From: Xanthomonas sacchari
GTDB taxonomy: Bacteria; Pseudomonadota; Gammaproteobacteria; Xanthomonadales; Xanthomonadaceae
Length of the DNA stretch: 64,000 nucleotides
Reading direction: 5' to 3'
NCBI RefSeq assembly: GCF_040529065.1
Contig: NZ_CP132343.1
Span: 2,542,001 to 2,606,000, forward strand
In this document: piece by piece, positions 34,502 to 48,142 of the stretch
Position numbering within the stretch: position 1 is the stretch's first letter
How the letters are laid out: each line of letters begins with the position of its first letter
Made by a program: the position numbers and the translations under genes
Notes under the pieces: model-generated
Told to the model about the DNA's origin: nothing
Database searches by the model: none
Seen by the model: only the letters and a program-made list of their open reading frames with translations

Positions 34502-35116
34502 TCAGCGCAGCGCGCGGTCCACGGCCTCGCGCATGCGCCGCTTGGCCAGCAGGAAGTCCCACAGGCTGCCGCCCATCTGCCGCCACAGCACCGCCGCGCG
34601 GACCGCCGCCAGCAGCAGGGCGCGAATCTCCGCCACCACCCCGGCCTGGCCCAGGTAATGCGGATTGCCTTGCACCATCACCCGTGGGCGCAGGTGGCTG
34701 ATGGTGTCGGCATAGAGCTGGCCCAGTGCGGTGATCACCTCCGGATGGGTGCTGTCGCCATGGCGCTCCAGCAGCGGTGCGATCCGGGCCAGGCCGGCAT
34801 CGACCTTGGCGTCGGTCTCCGCATCGCCGGCAAAGCGCCGCTCCAGCTGGATCACCGCCATCGCCAGCCGCGGCAGCACCTCGTCCTGACCCTGGTTGCG
34901 GAAGTAGTTGTGCAGCAGGCGCAGGCCCGGCGCCAGGTCGGCACGGCGGCCGTAGACCGCTTCGGGGCTGGGCGCGTCGATGCGGAACACGCTGTCGAGC
35001 AGGGTGCGCACCAGCGACGCCTCCGACTGGCCGGTCTCGGCGATGCGCCGCACCTGCTGCAGGGCCTGGGCCAGGCCCGCCAGCGCCAGCATGCGCGCGT
35101 CCATGGAATCGGTCAT
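34502..35116 (-). CDS. hflD: High-frequency lysogenization protein HflD homologue
   Basis: HflD-family protein of 204 aa, peripheral to the membrane and helical; in E. coli it interacts with phage lambda CII. Visible features are [20 protein letters not shown] at the start, the family's [20 protein letters not shown] with GNPHYL after it, and [20 protein letters not shown] near the end. It overlaps mnmA by four bases (ATGA), and the nudJ-mnmA-hflD order matches E. coli. ATG 35116 is fixed by that overlap. Confidence 0.93.
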   Translation of the reverse strand: MTDSMDARMLALAGLAQALQQVRRIAETGQSEASLVRTLLDSVFRIDAPSPEAVYGRRADLAPGLRLLHNYFRNQGQDEVLPRLAMAVIQLERRFAGDAETDAKVDAGLARIAPLLERHGDSTHPEVITALGQLYADTISHLRPRVMVQGNPHYLGQAGVVAEIRALLLAAVRAAVLWRQMGGSLWDFLLAKRRMREAVDRALR

Positions 35117-36255
35117 CGAATGGAGTCCTCGTGTACGGCGTTGGCCTGCTGCGCCAGGCGGCGCTCCAGCGGGGCATCGGTGGTGGCGATCACGGCGCCG
35201 CCCAGGCATTGCTCGCCCTGGTACAGCACCAGCGACTGTCCGGGGGTGACGGCGCGTTGCGGGCGCGCGAAGCGGACCGAGAGGGTGCCGTCGTCGCCGA
35301 CCTCGACCGTGCAGGGCTCGTCGGCCTGGCGGTAGCGGGTCTGCGCGGTGCAGTCGAACCGTCGCGCCGGTGGTGCGCCGGCGATCCAGTGGGCGGCTTC
35401 GGACTGCAGCCAGTTGGCCATCAGGTACGGGCTGTCGCGGTCCTGGTCGACGTACAGCACATTGCGGGCGACGTCCTTGCCGACCACGTACCACGGCGCC
35501 GCGGCGCGGCCGCGCACCCCGCCGATGTTCAGGCCCTCGCGCTGGCCGAGGGTGAAGTAGAACACCCCCGGGTGCTCGGCCACGATCTGCTCGTGCGGGT
35601 CGCGGATCTCGCCGCGCCGGGCCGGCAGGTAGCGGCCCAGGAACTCGCGGAAATCGCGTTCGCCGATGAAGCAGATGCCGGTGGAATCCTTCTTGGCGTG
35701 GGTCGGCAGGCCGGCCTCGCGGGCGATGCGGCGCACCTGCTCCTTGGGCAGTTCGCCGACCGGGAACAGGGTCGCGGCCAGTTGCGCCTGGCCCAGCTGG
35801 TGCAGGAAATAGCTCTGGTCCTTGTTGCGGTCCAGCCCGCGCAGCAGCCGCCAGCGGCCGCCGACGCAGTCCACCCGCGCGTAGTGGCCGGTGGCGATGC
35901 GCTCGGCGCCGAGTTCCCGCGCCGCGTCCAGGAAATGCTTGAACTTGACCTCGCGGTTGCACAGCACGTCCGGATTGGGCGTGCGCCCGGCGGCGTACTC
36001 GGCCAGGAAGTGCGCGAACACGCCTTGCCAGTATTCCTGCGAGAAATCGCGGAAATGGAACGGGATGCCGAGCCGCCCGCACACCGCCACCGCATCGCGG
36101 CGGTCGTCGTCGGCGCGGCAGTCGCCGCTGCCGTCGTCGGCCCAGTTCTGCATGAACAGACCGGACACCGCCGCGCCCTGCTGGACCAGTTGCCAGGCCG
36201 CCACCGACGAATCCACGCCGCCGGAAACCCCGACCATGACCGCTGCGCCGCTCAT
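35113..36255 (-). CDS. mnmA: tRNA 2-thiouridylase MnmA
   Basis: MnmA (380 aa) puts sulfur on U34 of Lys, Glu and Gln tRNAs in the cytoplasm, using ATP and a persulfide relay. The PP-loop is [10 protein letters not shown] (residues 9-18). The catalytic pair is Cys99 ([10 protein letters not shown]) and Cys195 ([10 protein letters not shown]), both present. GHYAR and the C-terminal beta-barrel segment [13 protein letters not shown] are typical. The ATG at 36255 overlaps the nudJ stop; the gene sits in the nudJ-mnmA-hflD operon. Confidence 0.96.
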   Translation of the reverse strand: MSGAAVMVGVSGGVDSSVAAWQLVQQGAAVSGLFMQNWADDGSGDCRADDDRRDAVAVCGRLGIPFHFRDFSQEYWQGVFAHFLAEYAAGRTPNPDVLCNREVKFKHFLDAARELGAERIATGHYARVDCVGGRWRLLRGLDRNKDQSYFLHQLGQAQLAATLFPVGELPKEQVRRIAREAGLPTHAKKDSTGICFIGERDFREFLGRYLPARRGEIRDPHEQIVAEHPGVFYFTLGQREGLNIGGVRGRAAAPWYVVGKDVARNVLYVDQDRDSPYLMANWLQSEAAHWIAGAPPARRFDCTAQTRYRQADEPCTVEVGDDGTLSVRFARPQRAVTPGQSLVLYQGEQCLGGAVIATTDAPLERRLAQQANAVHEDSIR

Positions 36256-36710
36256 GCCACCTGCCGCAACAGGTCCAGCGGGTAGCGGCGCCCGGCCAGG
36301 TAGTCGGCCACCACCTGCCACACCAGCGGGCTGCGCCAGCGCGGCGCGGCGGCCTCCAGCTCGGCCGGGGTCATCCACAGCGCGCGTACGATGCCGGTGT
36401 CCAGCGGCCGCTGCGCATCGTGCGCGACCGGGTCGGCGGCGAAGGCGAAGCGCAGGTAGTGGCGGCCGTTGTCGGCCTTCCACTGGTAGGCGCCGATGAA
36501 GGCGGTCGGCTGCACCTGCCAGCCGGTTTCCTCCAGCGTTTCGCGCACCGCGGCCTCGATCAGGCTCTCGTCCGGTTCCAGGTGACCGGCCGGCTGGTTC
36601 AGCACCAGCGCACCGGCGATCGCTTCCTCGACCTGCAGCAGCCGCCCATCGCGCACCACCACCGTGGCCACGGTCACATCCGGCTGCCAGGGCTCGGCGA
36701 TCGCCGTCAT
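36252..36710 (-). CDS. nudJ: Nudix phosphatase NudJ
   Basis: Nudix hydrolase of 152 aa. The Nudix box is complete: [20 protein letters not shown] then TGW (G-x5-E-x7-RE-x2-EE-x-G). In E. coli NudJ works on nucleoside di/triphosphates and the thiamin pyrimidine precursor pyrophosphate, and it sits next to mnmA exactly as here. It overlaps mnmA by four bases and touches the upstream secreted-protein gene by one. Substrate is inferred from synteny. Confidence 0.9.
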   Translation of the reverse strand: MTAIAEPWQPDVTVATVVVRDGRLLQVEEAIAGALVLNQPAGHLEPDESLIEAAVRETLEETGWQVQPTAFIGAYQWKADNGRHYLRFAFAADPVAHDAQRPLDTGIVRALWMTPAELEAAAPRWRSPLVWQVVADYLAGRRYPLDLLRQVA

Positions 36711-37189
36711 CAGAACAGATCCTTGCCGCCGTTGAGTTCGGCGTCCATCGCGTCGGCGCCGCGCGCGGCGGCCTCCAGCGCCTCGCGCAGCGCCGTATCG
36801 TCGGCATCGGCGGGCAGCTTGACCACGAAGACGGCGGTACCGCCCTGGCGCACCCAGCCGCCGAGGATGTCCGACTGCGCGTCTTCCAGCAGCCGGTTGG
36901 CGACCTTGGCGGGCAGGCTGTCGCCCTGCGCCTGGTAGGCCGGCGACCAGACCTCGCGGATGCGGTAGCTGCCGAAGGTCTCCACCGGCGAGCGCACGTA
37001 GGTGAGCTGCTTGCGCTCCTGGCCGTGGTCGCGCAGGCCGAACAGCACCTGGTAGTCGCCGTCCTGGTCGGCCTGCACGTCGTAGCCCAGCGCCTGCAGC
37101 CGCTTGCCCAGCGCCGCATCCGGCGGCTCGGCGGCCGCCGGCAGGGCGGCGGCGAGCAGCACGGCGAGCAGCGGAACCTTGGGGAACAT
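36710..37189 (-). CDS. Secreted protein of unknown function
   Basis: About 159 residues, not recognised. A Sec-type signal peptide is clear ([20 protein letters not shown], residues 1-20). The mature part is an alpha/beta protein with [20 protein letters not shown], a central [20 protein letters not shown] and a helical end. ATGs at 37213 and 37201 would add 8 or 4 residues; none has a ribosome site. The stop overlaps the nudJ start by one base, so it heads the nudJ-mnmA-hflD transcript. It is divergent from clpS. The fold reminds me of small YbjN-like proteins, but that is a guess. Confidence 0.8.
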   Translation of the reverse strand: MFPKVPLLAVLLAAALPAAAEPPDAALGKRLQALGYDVQADQDGDYQVLFGLRDHGQERKQLTYVRSPVETFGSYRIREVWSPAYQAQGDSLPAKVANRLLEDAQSDILGGWVRQGGTAVFVVKLPADADDTALREALEAAARGADAMDAELNGGKDLF

Positions 37190-37277
37190 CGTCGAATGCA
37201 TGCGCAGCGCCATCGAAAGGAGGGGAATTGTGCGGGCAAGGCCAGCGATCGTCCAATCCGGGCCGGCAGGCCCCGTA

Positions 37278-37283
37278 TATAAT
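37278..37283 (+). promoter_or_regulatory. TATAAT -10 box directly ahead of clpS
   Basis: A perfect TATAAT ends six bases before the clpS ATG, so transcription would start at or next to the A of the ATG. There is no clear -35 box and no ribosome site between them, which suggests a leaderless clpS message. Confidence 0.55.
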
Positions 37284-37289
37284 GGGCGG

Positions 37290-37610
37290 ATGCCCCGCAA
37301 GAATTCCCCCGAGCACGATCATGGCGTCATGGTGGAGACCGGCAAGCCGGAGGTCGCCCGCCCGCCCATGTATCAGGTGCTGCTGCTGAACGACGACTAC
37401 ACCCCGATGGACTTCGTGGTGACCGTGTTGCAGCAGTTCTTTTCCCTGGACCTGGAGCGCGCCACCCAGGTGATGCTGCACGTGCATACCCGCGGCCGCG
37501 GGGTGTGCGGGGTCTATACCCGCGAGGTGGCTGAATCCAAGGTGGCTCAGGTGAACGAGTTCTCGCGGATGAACCAGCACCCCCTGTTGTGCACGATGGA
37601 AAAAGCCTGA
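37290..37610 (+). CDS. clpS: ClpA adaptor protein ClpS
   Basis: ClpS (106 aa) delivers N-end-rule substrates to ClpAP. The core is complete: [20 protein letters not shown] with the N-degron pocket Asn-Asp-Asp and Met, [20 protein letters not shown] and the helix that contacts ClpA. The disordered N-terminal tail ([20 protein letters not shown]) is of normal length. I start at 37290, where a TATAAT sits immediately upstream; the longer frame from 37104 overlaps the divergent gene. clpA follows after 123 bases. Confidence 0.95.
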   Translation: MPRKNSPEHDHGVMVETGKPEVARPPMYQVLLLNDDYTPMDFVVTVLQQFFSLDLERATQVMLHVHTRGRGVCGVYTREVAESKVAQVNEFSRMNQHPLLCTMEKA

Positions 37611-37733
37611 TAGTGGGAGGCGTCGGTCACCGGTTTGCCCGGACTAACGCGGTGTGAACACACTGATCCGATAGGGTTGTGGAAATTCGCAACTCAAGCC
37701 ACATATTGTCGGCAACAGACGTCGGAGTACACC

Positions 37734-40016
<2,283 letters not shown>

Positions 40017-40040
40017 GGCCGGGCCGACAGGCACGACGAA

Positions 40041-40067
40041 AGGCGGCTGCAGAGGCTGCAGCCGCCT
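40041..40067 (+). terminator. GC hairpin after clpA
   Basis: AGGCGGCTGCAG and CTGCAGCCGCCT, 12-base perfect arms with a 3-base loop, 24 bases past the clpA stop. It lacks a T-run, so it may be a 3'-end stabiliser or a weak terminator. Confidence 0.65.
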
Positions 40068-40103
40068 GGCGAGGTCACCGTCGTTCCACCGTTGCAGACG
40101 CGA

Positions 40104-40124
40104 AAGGCGGCCAGTGGCCGCCTT
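40104..40124 (-). terminator. Hairpin between clpA and infA ends
   Basis: AAGGCGGCC and GGCCGCCTT pair at the convergent junction, with a short T-rich tail (TTTCG) on the minus strand, 23 bases past the infA stop. Likely the infA terminator, possibly working both ways. Confidence 0.65.
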
Positions 40125-40146
40125 CTTCATGTCCGCCCGTGGCGGA

Positions 40147-40365
40147 TTACTTCATGCGGTAGGTGATGCGACCCTTGGTCAGGTCGTACGGGGTCATTTC
40201 GACCTTCACCCGGTCGCCGGTCAGGATGCGGATGTAGTTCTTGCGCATGCGGCCGGAGATGTGGGCGATGATTTCGTGCCCGTTTTCCAGCTTGACCCGG
40301 AACGTGGTATTGGGCAACGTCTCGCTGACGGTGCCTTCGAATTCGATGGAGTCGTCTTTCGACAT
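40147..40365 (-). CDS. infA: Translation initiation factor IF-1
   Basis: IF-1 (72 aa), an S1-like OB-fold that occupies the ribosomal A site during initiation. The sequence [20 protein letters not shown], then [20 protein letters not shown] and [20 protein letters not shown], ending GRITYRMK, is textbook. It is convergent with clpA and followed upstream by aat, the clpA-infA-aat neighbourhood seen across gamma-proteobacteria. The 92-base gap to aat may hold its promoter. Confidence 0.98.
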   Translation of the reverse strand: MSKDDSIEFEGTVSETLPNTTFRVKLENGHEIIAHISGRMRKNYIRILTGDRVKVEMTPYDLTKGRITYRMK

Positions 40366-40457
40366 GTAATCCTGTGCGATTCGGAACGGCCAAAGGCCTG
40401 AAGAGCGAGGATTTTACCCGCCTGCGCCGCGCCATGCAAAGTTTGCGTTAATCCCGC

Positions 40458-41195
40458 TCAGCCCTGGGCCAGTTCCGCGGCCGCCAGGGTGCCGAACTGC
40501 GACGTCCACGGCCCGATCTCGGCCGGTGCCGCCACCAGCGGGCCGATGGCCTCCAGGAAGCGCGGGCGCGGCCAGCGCTCGGCGCCCAGGCTCAGCAGGT
40601 GGTCGTTCTCCACCTGCGCGTCGATCAGCGGCCAGCCCCAGCCGTGCAGGCGCCGCGCCAGCGCCGCCAGCGCCACCTTGGAGCCGCCACTGCGGGCGCT
40701 GAACATGCTCTCGCCGAAGAACATGCGCCCGCGCGCCACCCCGTAGATGCCGCCGACCAACTCGTCGCCGTTGAACACCTCCACCGAATGCGCATGGCCG
40801 GCCTGGTGCAGGGCCAGGTAGGCGGCGCGCATCGGCGCGGTGATCCAGGTGCCGTCCTGGCCGCGGCGCGGGAGTTGCGCGCAGGCGTCGATGACGGCGG
40901 CGAAGGCGGTGTCGGCGTGCACCGTCCACGGCGAGCGCCGCAGGCTGCGGCGGAAGCGCGAGGACAGGCGCACGCCGTCGCTGCGGAACACAGTACGCGG
41001 GTCCGGGCTCCACCACAGGATCGGCTCGCCGTCGGAGTACCAGGGGAAGATGCCCTGCGCATAGGCGGCGAGCAGGCGGGTTGGCGACAGGTCGCCGCCG
41101 ATCGCGAGCAGCCCGTCCGGCTCGCGCAGGGCGCTGGACGGCGGTGGGAACGGGGCGGCGGGATCGGCCGCGAGCAGGGCAGGGAGACGACGCAT
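40458..41195 (-). CDS. aat: Leucyl/phenylalanyl-tRNA-protein transferase Aat
   Basis: Aat (245 aa) adds Leu or Phe to proteins with N-terminal Arg or Lys, making the N-degrons that ClpS-ClpA (encoded 3 kb away) recognise. Motifs: FPPPSSALREPDGLLAIGGD, AYAQGIFPWYSDGEPILWWS, HSVEVFNGDELVGGIYGVAR and MFFGESMFS, all strongly conserved. ATG 41195 is the start of homology; the longer frame to 41315 overlaps the upstream gene. infA lies 92 bases downstream. Confidence 0.96.
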   Translation of the reverse strand: MRRLPALLAADPAAPFPPPSSALREPDGLLAIGGDLSPTRLLAAYAQGIFPWYSDGEPILWWSPDPRTVFRSDGVRLSSRFRRSLRRSPWTVHADTAFAAVIDACAQLPRRGQDGTWITAPMRAAYLALHQAGHAHSVEVFNGDELVGGIYGVARGRMFFGESMFSARSGGSKVALAALARRLHGWGWPLIDAQVENDHLLSLGAERWPRPRFLEAIGPLVAAPAEIGPWTSQFGTLAAAELAQG

Positions 41196-41217
41196 CGCCG
41201 GCAGCGTAGCCGATGCC

Positions 41218-42342
41218 TCAGGCGTCGTGGCGGAACGGCGAGTGGCGCTGCAGTGCCGCCGCGTGCTGGCGCACCTCGGCGCGCTCCTGCGCGCACCAGT
41301 CGGCCAGCGGCACACGGAAGCCGGGGTCGGCGATCCAGTGGCGGCTGCGCACCAGCCGCGGCAGGAAGCCGCGGGCGATCTTGTGCTGGCCCTGCGCGCC
41401 CGGCTCGAATCGGGTCAGGCCCTCGCGCAGGCAGTACTCGATGCCCTGGTAGTAGCAGGTCTCGAAGTGCAGGCCGGGCAGGGCGTCGCCGCCCCAGTAG
41501 CGGCCGTACAGGGTGTCGCCGCCGCGCAGACAGAACGCCCCGGCCACCGGCACGCCCTCGTGCATGGCGAGGAAGATCAACAGGTTGCGCGGCATTGTTT
41601 GTGCAAGGTGCGAGAAGAAGTCCAGGGTCAACGCTGGCGAATTACCGTAGTCGTCGAAGGTGCGCAGGTAGAACCCGTACATCGCCTGCAGGTCGGCGGC
41701 GCTGGCCTCGTCGCCGTGCAGCACGCGAAAGCCGATCCCGGCGCGCTGCACCTTGGCCCGCTCCTGGCGAATGTTCTTGCGGTGCTTGTGGTCCATCGCG
41801 CCCAGGTAATCGTCGAACCCGGTCCAGCCGGCCTCGTTGTGCCACTGGTACTGCACGTCGTTGCGTTCCAGCCATTCGGCGCCGAACGCGGCGTCCTCGT
41901 CGGCACGGTGGAAGTTGACGTGGGCCGAGGACAGGCCGGTGCGCTCGGTCAGCGCCTGCATGGCCGCGAGCAGTTCCTGCTGCGCCGCCAGGTCGCGCGC
42001 CAGCAGGCGCGGCCCGGTCACCGGCGAGTACGGCACCGCACACAGCCACTTGGGGAAATAGTCCTGGCCATAGCGCGCGTAGGCATGCGCCCAGGCGTGG
42101 TCGAACACGAATTCGCCGTGCGAGTTGCTTTTGACGTAGCCGGGCGCCGCCGCGACCAGCGCCTCGCCGTCCCACACGGTGAGATGCAGCGGACTCCAGC
42201 CCCAGTCCGGGCGCAGACAGCCGTGCTGCTCCAGGCCGGCCAGAAAGGCGTGGGCCACGAACGGATTGCGGCCGTCGTGCAGGGCGTCCCAGTCGGCGGT
42301 GGCGACCGTGTCGAGCTGGCGCAGCCAGCGGATCCGACTCAT
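41218..42342 (-). CDS. GNAT-superfamily protein, COG3146/peptidogalycan type
   Basis: A 374-residue cytoplasmic protein of the DUF482/COG3146 family, predicted N-acyltransferase with a GNAT-like fold. Visible features: NPFVAHAFLAGLEQHGCLRP near the start, the family's MDHKHRKNIRQERAKVQRAG around residue 190, and GGDTLYGRYWGGDALPGLHF with CYYQGIEYCLREGL after it. Its biochemical role is not established. It is 22 bases upstream of aat on the same strand and may be cotranscribed. Confidence 0.88.
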   Translation of the reverse strand: MSRIRWLRQLDTVATADWDALHDGRNPFVAHAFLAGLEQHGCLRPDWGWSPLHLTVWDGEALVAAAPGYVKSNSHGEFVFDHAWAHAYARYGQDYFPKWLCAVPYSPVTGPRLLARDLAAQQELLAAMQALTERTGLSSAHVNFHRADEDAAFGAEWLERNDVQYQWHNEAGWTGFDDYLGAMDHKHRKNIRQERAKVQRAGIGFRVLHGDEASAADLQAMYGFYLRTFDDYGNSPALTLDFFSHLAQTMPRNLLIFLAMHEGVPVAGAFCLRGGDTLYGRYWGGDALPGLHFETCYYQGIEYCLREGLTRFEPGAQGQHKIARGFLPRLVRSRHWIADPGFRVPLADWCAQERAEVRQHAAALQRHSPFRHDA

Positions 42343-42444
42343 CGCCCCGGCCGCCGCAGCAGAAAGGCGACCCGACGGCCGGTTGTGTTGGCGGGCGCGC
42401 GCCGACTGCCGGCCATGCGCCGGCAGCTCAGGTCGAGAATGGAC

Positions 42445-43506
<1,062 letters not shown>

Positions 43507-43700
43507 TCAAGCCGCGTGGCGGAAACGCTGCGGCCCGTCGCGGCCGACGGCCTCCGCGGCGCGCCAGTGCATGCTGCCAGCAGGCGCCGCCGCGGCACAG
43601 CGACGCGAGACCGGACGATTCAGGTGGCGCCTGCTGAAATGCAAGGGCGATTCGTTTATTATCAATCACTAACGATGCATTTCTAAGGTCTGGTCATAGC

Positions 43701-46058
43701 GTGGCGAAGCAGGTTCCGGAACGCGGCAAATCCCAGGGCGCCAATGCGGCGGCACGCAAGCAGGGCGCCGCGCCCAACCCACGCCGGCAGAAGCTGTGGC
43801 GCGATCTGGCGCTGATCGCGATCGCGCCGCTGTTGCTGTACCTGCTGGCCAGCTTGGCCACGTATTCGGCGACCGATCCGGGCTGGTCGCATACCGGCAG
43901 CGTGGTGGCGCCGGTGCACAACATGGGCGGCAAGTTCGGCGCCTGGATCGCCGACGTGCTGCTGCAACTGTTCGGCTACGTGGCCTTCCTGCTGCCGGTG
44001 GTGATCGGCGCGATCTCGTGGATCGCGCTGTTCGGCATGGACCAGGACGGCGATGGCGAGGCCGATCTCGGCCCGGCGCTGCGCCTGGTCGGCATCGTCG
44101 GTTTCCTGATCGCCGCCACCGGGCTGCTGCACCTGCGCCTGTTCGCCGGCGACGTGGCCGGGGCCGGTGGCATCCTCGGCAAGCTGGTCGGCAATTCGCT
44201 GGGCGCCGGCTTCGGCGCACTCGGCGCCAACCTGTTCGTGCTGGTGCTGCTGCTGGTGTCGGTGACCCTGGCCACCGGGCTGTCCTGGTTCGCGGTGATG
44301 GAGCGCATCGGCAAGGTGGTGATGACCCTGCCGGCGCTGGCCCGGCGCGGCACCCAGCAGGCCAACGAATGGCAGCAGACCCGCGCCATGCGCGAGGAAC
44401 GCGAGGAAGTACGCAAGGTCGACGCGGTGCAGCGCGCCAAGCGCGAGCCGGTCAAGATCGAGCCGCCGCCAGCGCCGGTGGTGGAGAAGAGCGAGCGCGC
44501 CAAGCGCGAGCAGCAGATCCCGCTGTTCCACGGCACCGGCAGCGACCCGTCCGGGGTGCCGCCATTGGCGCTCCTGGACGACCCCAAGCCGCAGGCCAAG
44601 GGCTATTCCGAGGAGACCCTGGAAACCCTGTCGCGGCAGATCGAGTTCAAGCTCAAGGATTTCCGCATCGAGGCGCAGGTGGTCGGGGCCTATCCGGGCC
44701 CGGTGATCACCCGCTTCGAGATCGAGCCGGCGCCGGGCATCAAGGTCAGCCAGATCAGTTCGCTGGACAAGGACATCGCCCGCGGCCTGTCGGTGAAGTC
44801 GGTGCGCGTGGTCGACGTGATCCCGGGCAAGTCGGTGATCGGCCTGGAGATCCCCAACGTCAGCCGCGAGATGATCTATCTCAGCGAGCTGCTGCGCTCC
44901 AAGGAATACGACAAGTCGGCCAGTCCGCTGACCCTGGCCCTGGGCAAGGACATCGCCGGGCGTCCGACCGTGGCCGACCTGGCGCGCATGCCGCACCTGC
45001 TGGTCGCCGGTACCACCGGCTCGGGCAAGTCGGTGGCGGTCAACGCGATGGTGCTGAGCCTGCTGTACAAGGCCTCGGCCAAGGACCTGCGGATGCTGAT
45101 GATCGACCCGAAGATGCTCGAACTGAGCGTCTACCAGGGCATCCCGCATCTGCTGGCGCCGGTGGTGACCGACATGAAGGAGGCCGCCAACGGCCTGCGC
45201 TGGTGCGTGGCGGAAATGGAGCGCCGCTACAAGCTGATGAGCGCGGTCGGCGTGCGCAACCTGGCCGGCTTCAACAAGAAGGTCAAGGACGCGCAGGACG
45301 CCGGGCAGCCGCTGATGGACCCGCTGTTCAAGCCCAACCCGGACCTGGCCGAGGCGCCGCGGCCGCTGGACACGCTGCCGTTCATCGTCATCTTCATCGA
45401 CGAATTCGCCGACATGATGATGATCGTCGGCAAGAAGGTCGAAGAGTTGATCGCGCGCCTGGCACAGAAGGCCCGCGCCGCCGGCATCCACCTGATCCTG
45501 GCCACCCAGCGCCCGTCGGTGGACGTGATCACCGGCCTGATCAAGGCCAATATCCCGACCCGCATCGCGTTCCAAGTCAGCTCCAAGATCGACTCGCGCA
45601 CCATCCTCGACCAGTCCGGCGCCGAGACCCTGCTGGGCCACGGCGACATGCTGTACCTGCCGCCGGGCACGGCGATGCCGGACCGCGTGCACGGCGCCTT
45701 CGTTAGCGACGAGGAAGTGCACCGGGTGGTCGAGCACCTCAAGGCCAGCGGCCCGGCCGACTACATCGAGGGCGTGCTCGACGAGGTGCAGACCATGGGC
45801 GACGGCACCGTGATCGGCGCCACCGGCCTGCCCGAAGCCGGTGGCGGTGGCGGCGACGAATCCGACCCGCTGTACGACGAGGCCCTGCGCATCGTCACCG
45901 AGACCCGCCGCGCCTCGATCTCCGGCGTGCAGCGGCGGCTGAAGATCGGCTACAACCGCGCCGCGCGGCTGATCGAGGCGATGGAAGCCGCCGGCGTGGT
46001 CAGCCCGCCCGAACACAACGGCGACCGCAGCGTGCTGGCGCCGCCGCCGCCGAAGTGA
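43701..46058 (+). CDS. ftsK: DNA translocase FtsK
   Basis: FtsK (785 aa) anchors at the septum and pumps DNA to the dif site for chromosome dimer resolution. Four or five membrane helices lie in residues 30-210, then a short linker rich in Arg, Lys, Glu and Pro (210-290), shorter than in E. coli. The motor has Walker [15 protein letters not shown], Walker [15 protein letters not shown] and [20 protein letters not shown]. The C-terminal gamma domain ([40 protein letters not shown]) reads KOPS sites. Start is GTG 43701, with AAGG upstream. lolA follows one gene later. Confidence 0.96.
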   Translation: MAKQVPERGKSQGANAAARKQGAAPNPRRQKLWRDLALIAIAPLLLYLLASLATYSATDPGWSHTGSVVAPVHNMGGKFGAWIADVLLQLFGYVAFLLPVVIGAISWIALFGMDQDGDGEADLGPALRLVGIVGFLIAATGLLHLRLFAGDVAGAGGILGKLVGNSLGAGFGALGANLFVLVLLLVSVTLATGLSWFAVMERIGKVVMTLPALARRGTQQANEWQQTRAMREEREEVRKVDAVQRAKREPVKIEPPPAPVVEKSERAKREQQIPLFHGTGSDPSGVPPLALLDDPKPQAKGYSEETLETLSRQIEFKLKDFRIEAQVVGAYPGPVITRFEIEPAPGIKVSQISSLDKDIARGLSVKSVRVVDVIPGKSVIGLEIPNVSREMIYLSELLRSKEYDKSASPLTLALGKDIAGRPTVADLARMPHLLVAGTTGSGKSVAVNAMVLSLLYKASAKDLRMLMIDPKMLELSVYQGIPHLLAPVVTDMKEAANGLRWCVAEMERRYKLMSAVGVRNLAGFNKKVKDAQDAGQPLMDPLFKPNPDLAEAPRPLDTLPFIVIFIDEFADMMMIVGKKVEELIARLAQKARAAGIHLILATQRPSVDVITGLIKANIPTRIAFQVSSKIDSRTILDQSGAETLLGHGDMLYLPPGTAMPDRVHGAFVSDEEVHRVVEHLKASGPADYIEGVLDEVQTMGDGTVIGATGLPEAGGGGGDESDPLYDEALRIVTETRRASISGVQRRLKIGYNRAARLIEAMEAAGVVSPPEHNGDRSVLAPPPPK

Positions 46059-46105
46059 GGCGCACCGCGCCATTCGCCGGCCATGGCCGGCGCCTGCGAG
46101 GACCT

Positions 46106-48058
46106 ATGCCGCTGCGCGCCGCGCGCTGGCTGCTCGGCTCGGCGCTGCTGGCGCTGGCCGGTGCCGCCGCCGCGCAGCCGGCACCGGCCACGCACCGCGA
46201 CAACGACCAGGCCACGGCCACCGCGGCCGCACCGGTGGTCAGCAACAACTACAGCTACGTGCGCTACCGCGCCGACTACGAGGTGCGCGAGGACGCCACC
46301 AGCGTGGAGACCGACGAGTACGAACTGCTGCTCAAGACCAAGGCCGGCGTCGACCAGTTCAGCCAGGTGCGGCTGGGCTACAGCGAGAAGCTGGAGACGC
46401 TGGAGGTGCTGGCCGCCTACACGCTGACCCCGGACGGGCTGCGCCACGACGTGCCCGCCGACAAGATCTACACCCAGGAGAGCTATTCCAGCGCGACGGC
46501 GGCGATGTACGCCGACCGCAAGGTCAAGGTGGTGGTGTTCCCCAACCTGATGCCCGGCGCGCGCCTGGTGTACCGGGTGCGCCGCACCCAGAACGTGCCG
46601 TACTTCCCCGGTTACTTCAGCCTGTGGGAGACCTTCAGCGTGTTCTCCCAGTACGACGACGCCACGGTGACCCTGGTGGCGCCGCGACGCCTGCAGATGC
46701 ACCTGTACACTCGCGGCGTGCAGGGCAGCAACACGCCGACGATCGACGGCGAACAGGCCCGCTGGGAATGGCGCTACAGCCGCCGCGAACCGATGAAGAG
46801 CCAGAACTGGTCGGCGGCCACCTGGGAATTCAGCCCGACCATCATGGCCAGCAGCTTCCGCCGCTGGTCGCAGATGGCCCAGGCCTACCAGCACAGCAGC
46901 GCCGCCGCCGCGCAGGTCACGCCCAAGGTGCGCGCCCGCGCCGAGCAGATCACCGCCGGCATCGGCGACCGCCGCGCGCAGGCCGCCGCGCTGTACGAGT
47001 GGGTGGCGCGCAACATCCGCTACGTGGCGGTGTACCTGGGCAACGGCGGGCTGCAGCCGAACAGCGCCGACAGCATCCTCGACAACCACTATGGCGACTG
47101 CAAGGACCACACCGTGGTGCTGGAAGCGCTGCTGGCGGCCAAGGGCATCGCCAGCACGCCGGTGCTGCTCGGTGCGCAGGGCGGGCCGACCCTGCCCGAG
47201 GTGCCGGTGCTGGGCCGCTTCAACCACGCCATCACCTATCTGCCGGAGTTCAAGCTGTACGTGGACTCGACCAGCCCCTATGCGCGCTTCGGCCAGTTGC
47301 CGGCCGGCGACCTCGGCGTGCCGGTGCTGCACACCGCCGACGGCACCGTGGCGCGCACGCCGCCGGACGACGCCAAGGTCAACCGCTACCTGGCCGAGAC
47401 CGACTACCGTTTCGCCGCCGATGGCAGCGTCAGCGGCATCACCCGCCTGGACAGCGGCGACGTCGGCGAGATCGGCCTGCGCACGATGTTCGTGCAGCTC
47501 AACGCGCAGAACCGCACCCGCATCGAGGAGTCGATCGTCGCCGCCTCCGGCTTCGACGGCAGCGGCGAGCTGCTGCTGCAGGGGGCGCCGCAGGACCTGA
47601 GCCGGCCGTTCGGCTACGCCTACCGCTTCCGCGCGCACGACTACGTGGACTTCGGCGTGGTCGGCGGCATGAGCCTGCCGCTGATGCCCGGCGCCGACTC
47701 GGTGCGCGGTGTCTACAGCACCGCCTCGGCCGAACGCAATCTGACCCCGTTCTACTGCAACGACAACGCACGCAGCGAGACCTACCGGCTGACCTTCCCG
47801 GACAGCGTGCCGATCATCGCGATCCCGGCCGACACCCATTTCCGCAACGCCGCCGGCGAGTACGCCGCCACCTGGGTGCGCGACGGACAGACCGTGACCG
47901 CCACGCACACGCTGCACCGGCGCGCGATCCACGGCCCGGCGGCGCTGTGCCAACCGCAGGACTACGCCGCCTTCCGCGAGCTGTACCAGCAGGTGCGGCG
48001 CGGCTTCCGCGGGCAGATCCTGTACGGCGACCTGCGCCGGATGCAGACCGGGCCGTAG
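46106..48058 (+). CDS. Secreted DUF3857/transglutaminase-like protein
   Basis: About 650 residues. A signal peptide (MPLRAARWLLGSALLALAGA, cleaved near AAAQPAP) leads to a DUF3857 domain (about 40-230, YRADYEVREDATSVETDEYE) and a transglutaminase-like core with the triad region: Cys in NHYGDCKDHTVVLEALLAAK, then His in RFNHAITYLPEF and Asp in KLYVDSTSPYARF. The C-terminal DUF3858-type part follows. Substrate unknown; the fold suggests a periplasmic protease or cross-linking enzyme. ATG 46106 has GAGGA upstream; the GTG at 46055 overlaps ftsK. It sits between ftsK and lolA. Confidence 0.9.
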   Translation: MPLRAARWLLGSALLALAGAAAAQPAPATHRDNDQATATAAAPVVSNNYSYVRYRADYEVREDATSVETDEYELLLKTKAGVDQFSQVRLGYSEKLETLEVLAAYTLTPDGLRHDVPADKIYTQESYSSATAAMYADRKVKVVVFPNLMPGARLVYRVRRTQNVPYFPGYFSLWETFSVFSQYDDATVTLVAPRRLQMHLYTRGVQGSNTPTIDGEQARWEWRYSRREPMKSQNWSAATWEFSPTIMASSFRRWSQMAQAYQHSSAAAAQVTPKVRARAEQITAGIGDRRAQAAALYEWVARNIRYVAVYLGNGGLQPNSADSILDNHYGDCKDHTVVLEALLAAKGIASTPVLLGAQGGPTLPEVPVLGRFNHAITYLPEFKLYVDSTSPYARFGQLPAGDLGVPVLHTADGTVARTPPDDAKVNRYLAETDYRFAADGSVSGITRLDSGDVGEIGLRTMFVQLNAQNRTRIEESIVAASGFDGSGELLLQGAPQDLSRPFGYAYRFRAHDYVDFGVVGGMSLPLMPGADSVRGVYSTASAERNLTPFYCNDNARSETYRLTFPDSVPIIAIPADTHFRNAAGEYAATWVRDGQTVTATHTLHRRAIHGPAALCQPQDYAAFRELYQQVRRGFRGQILYGDLRRMQTGP

Positions 48059-48142
48059 CCGCGGCACGGCCGGCCACCTTCTGATCGCCTATTCAGGCGC
48101 GCCGCGTCACACTTCCCACACTTCATCCGGAAATCCATCCGC

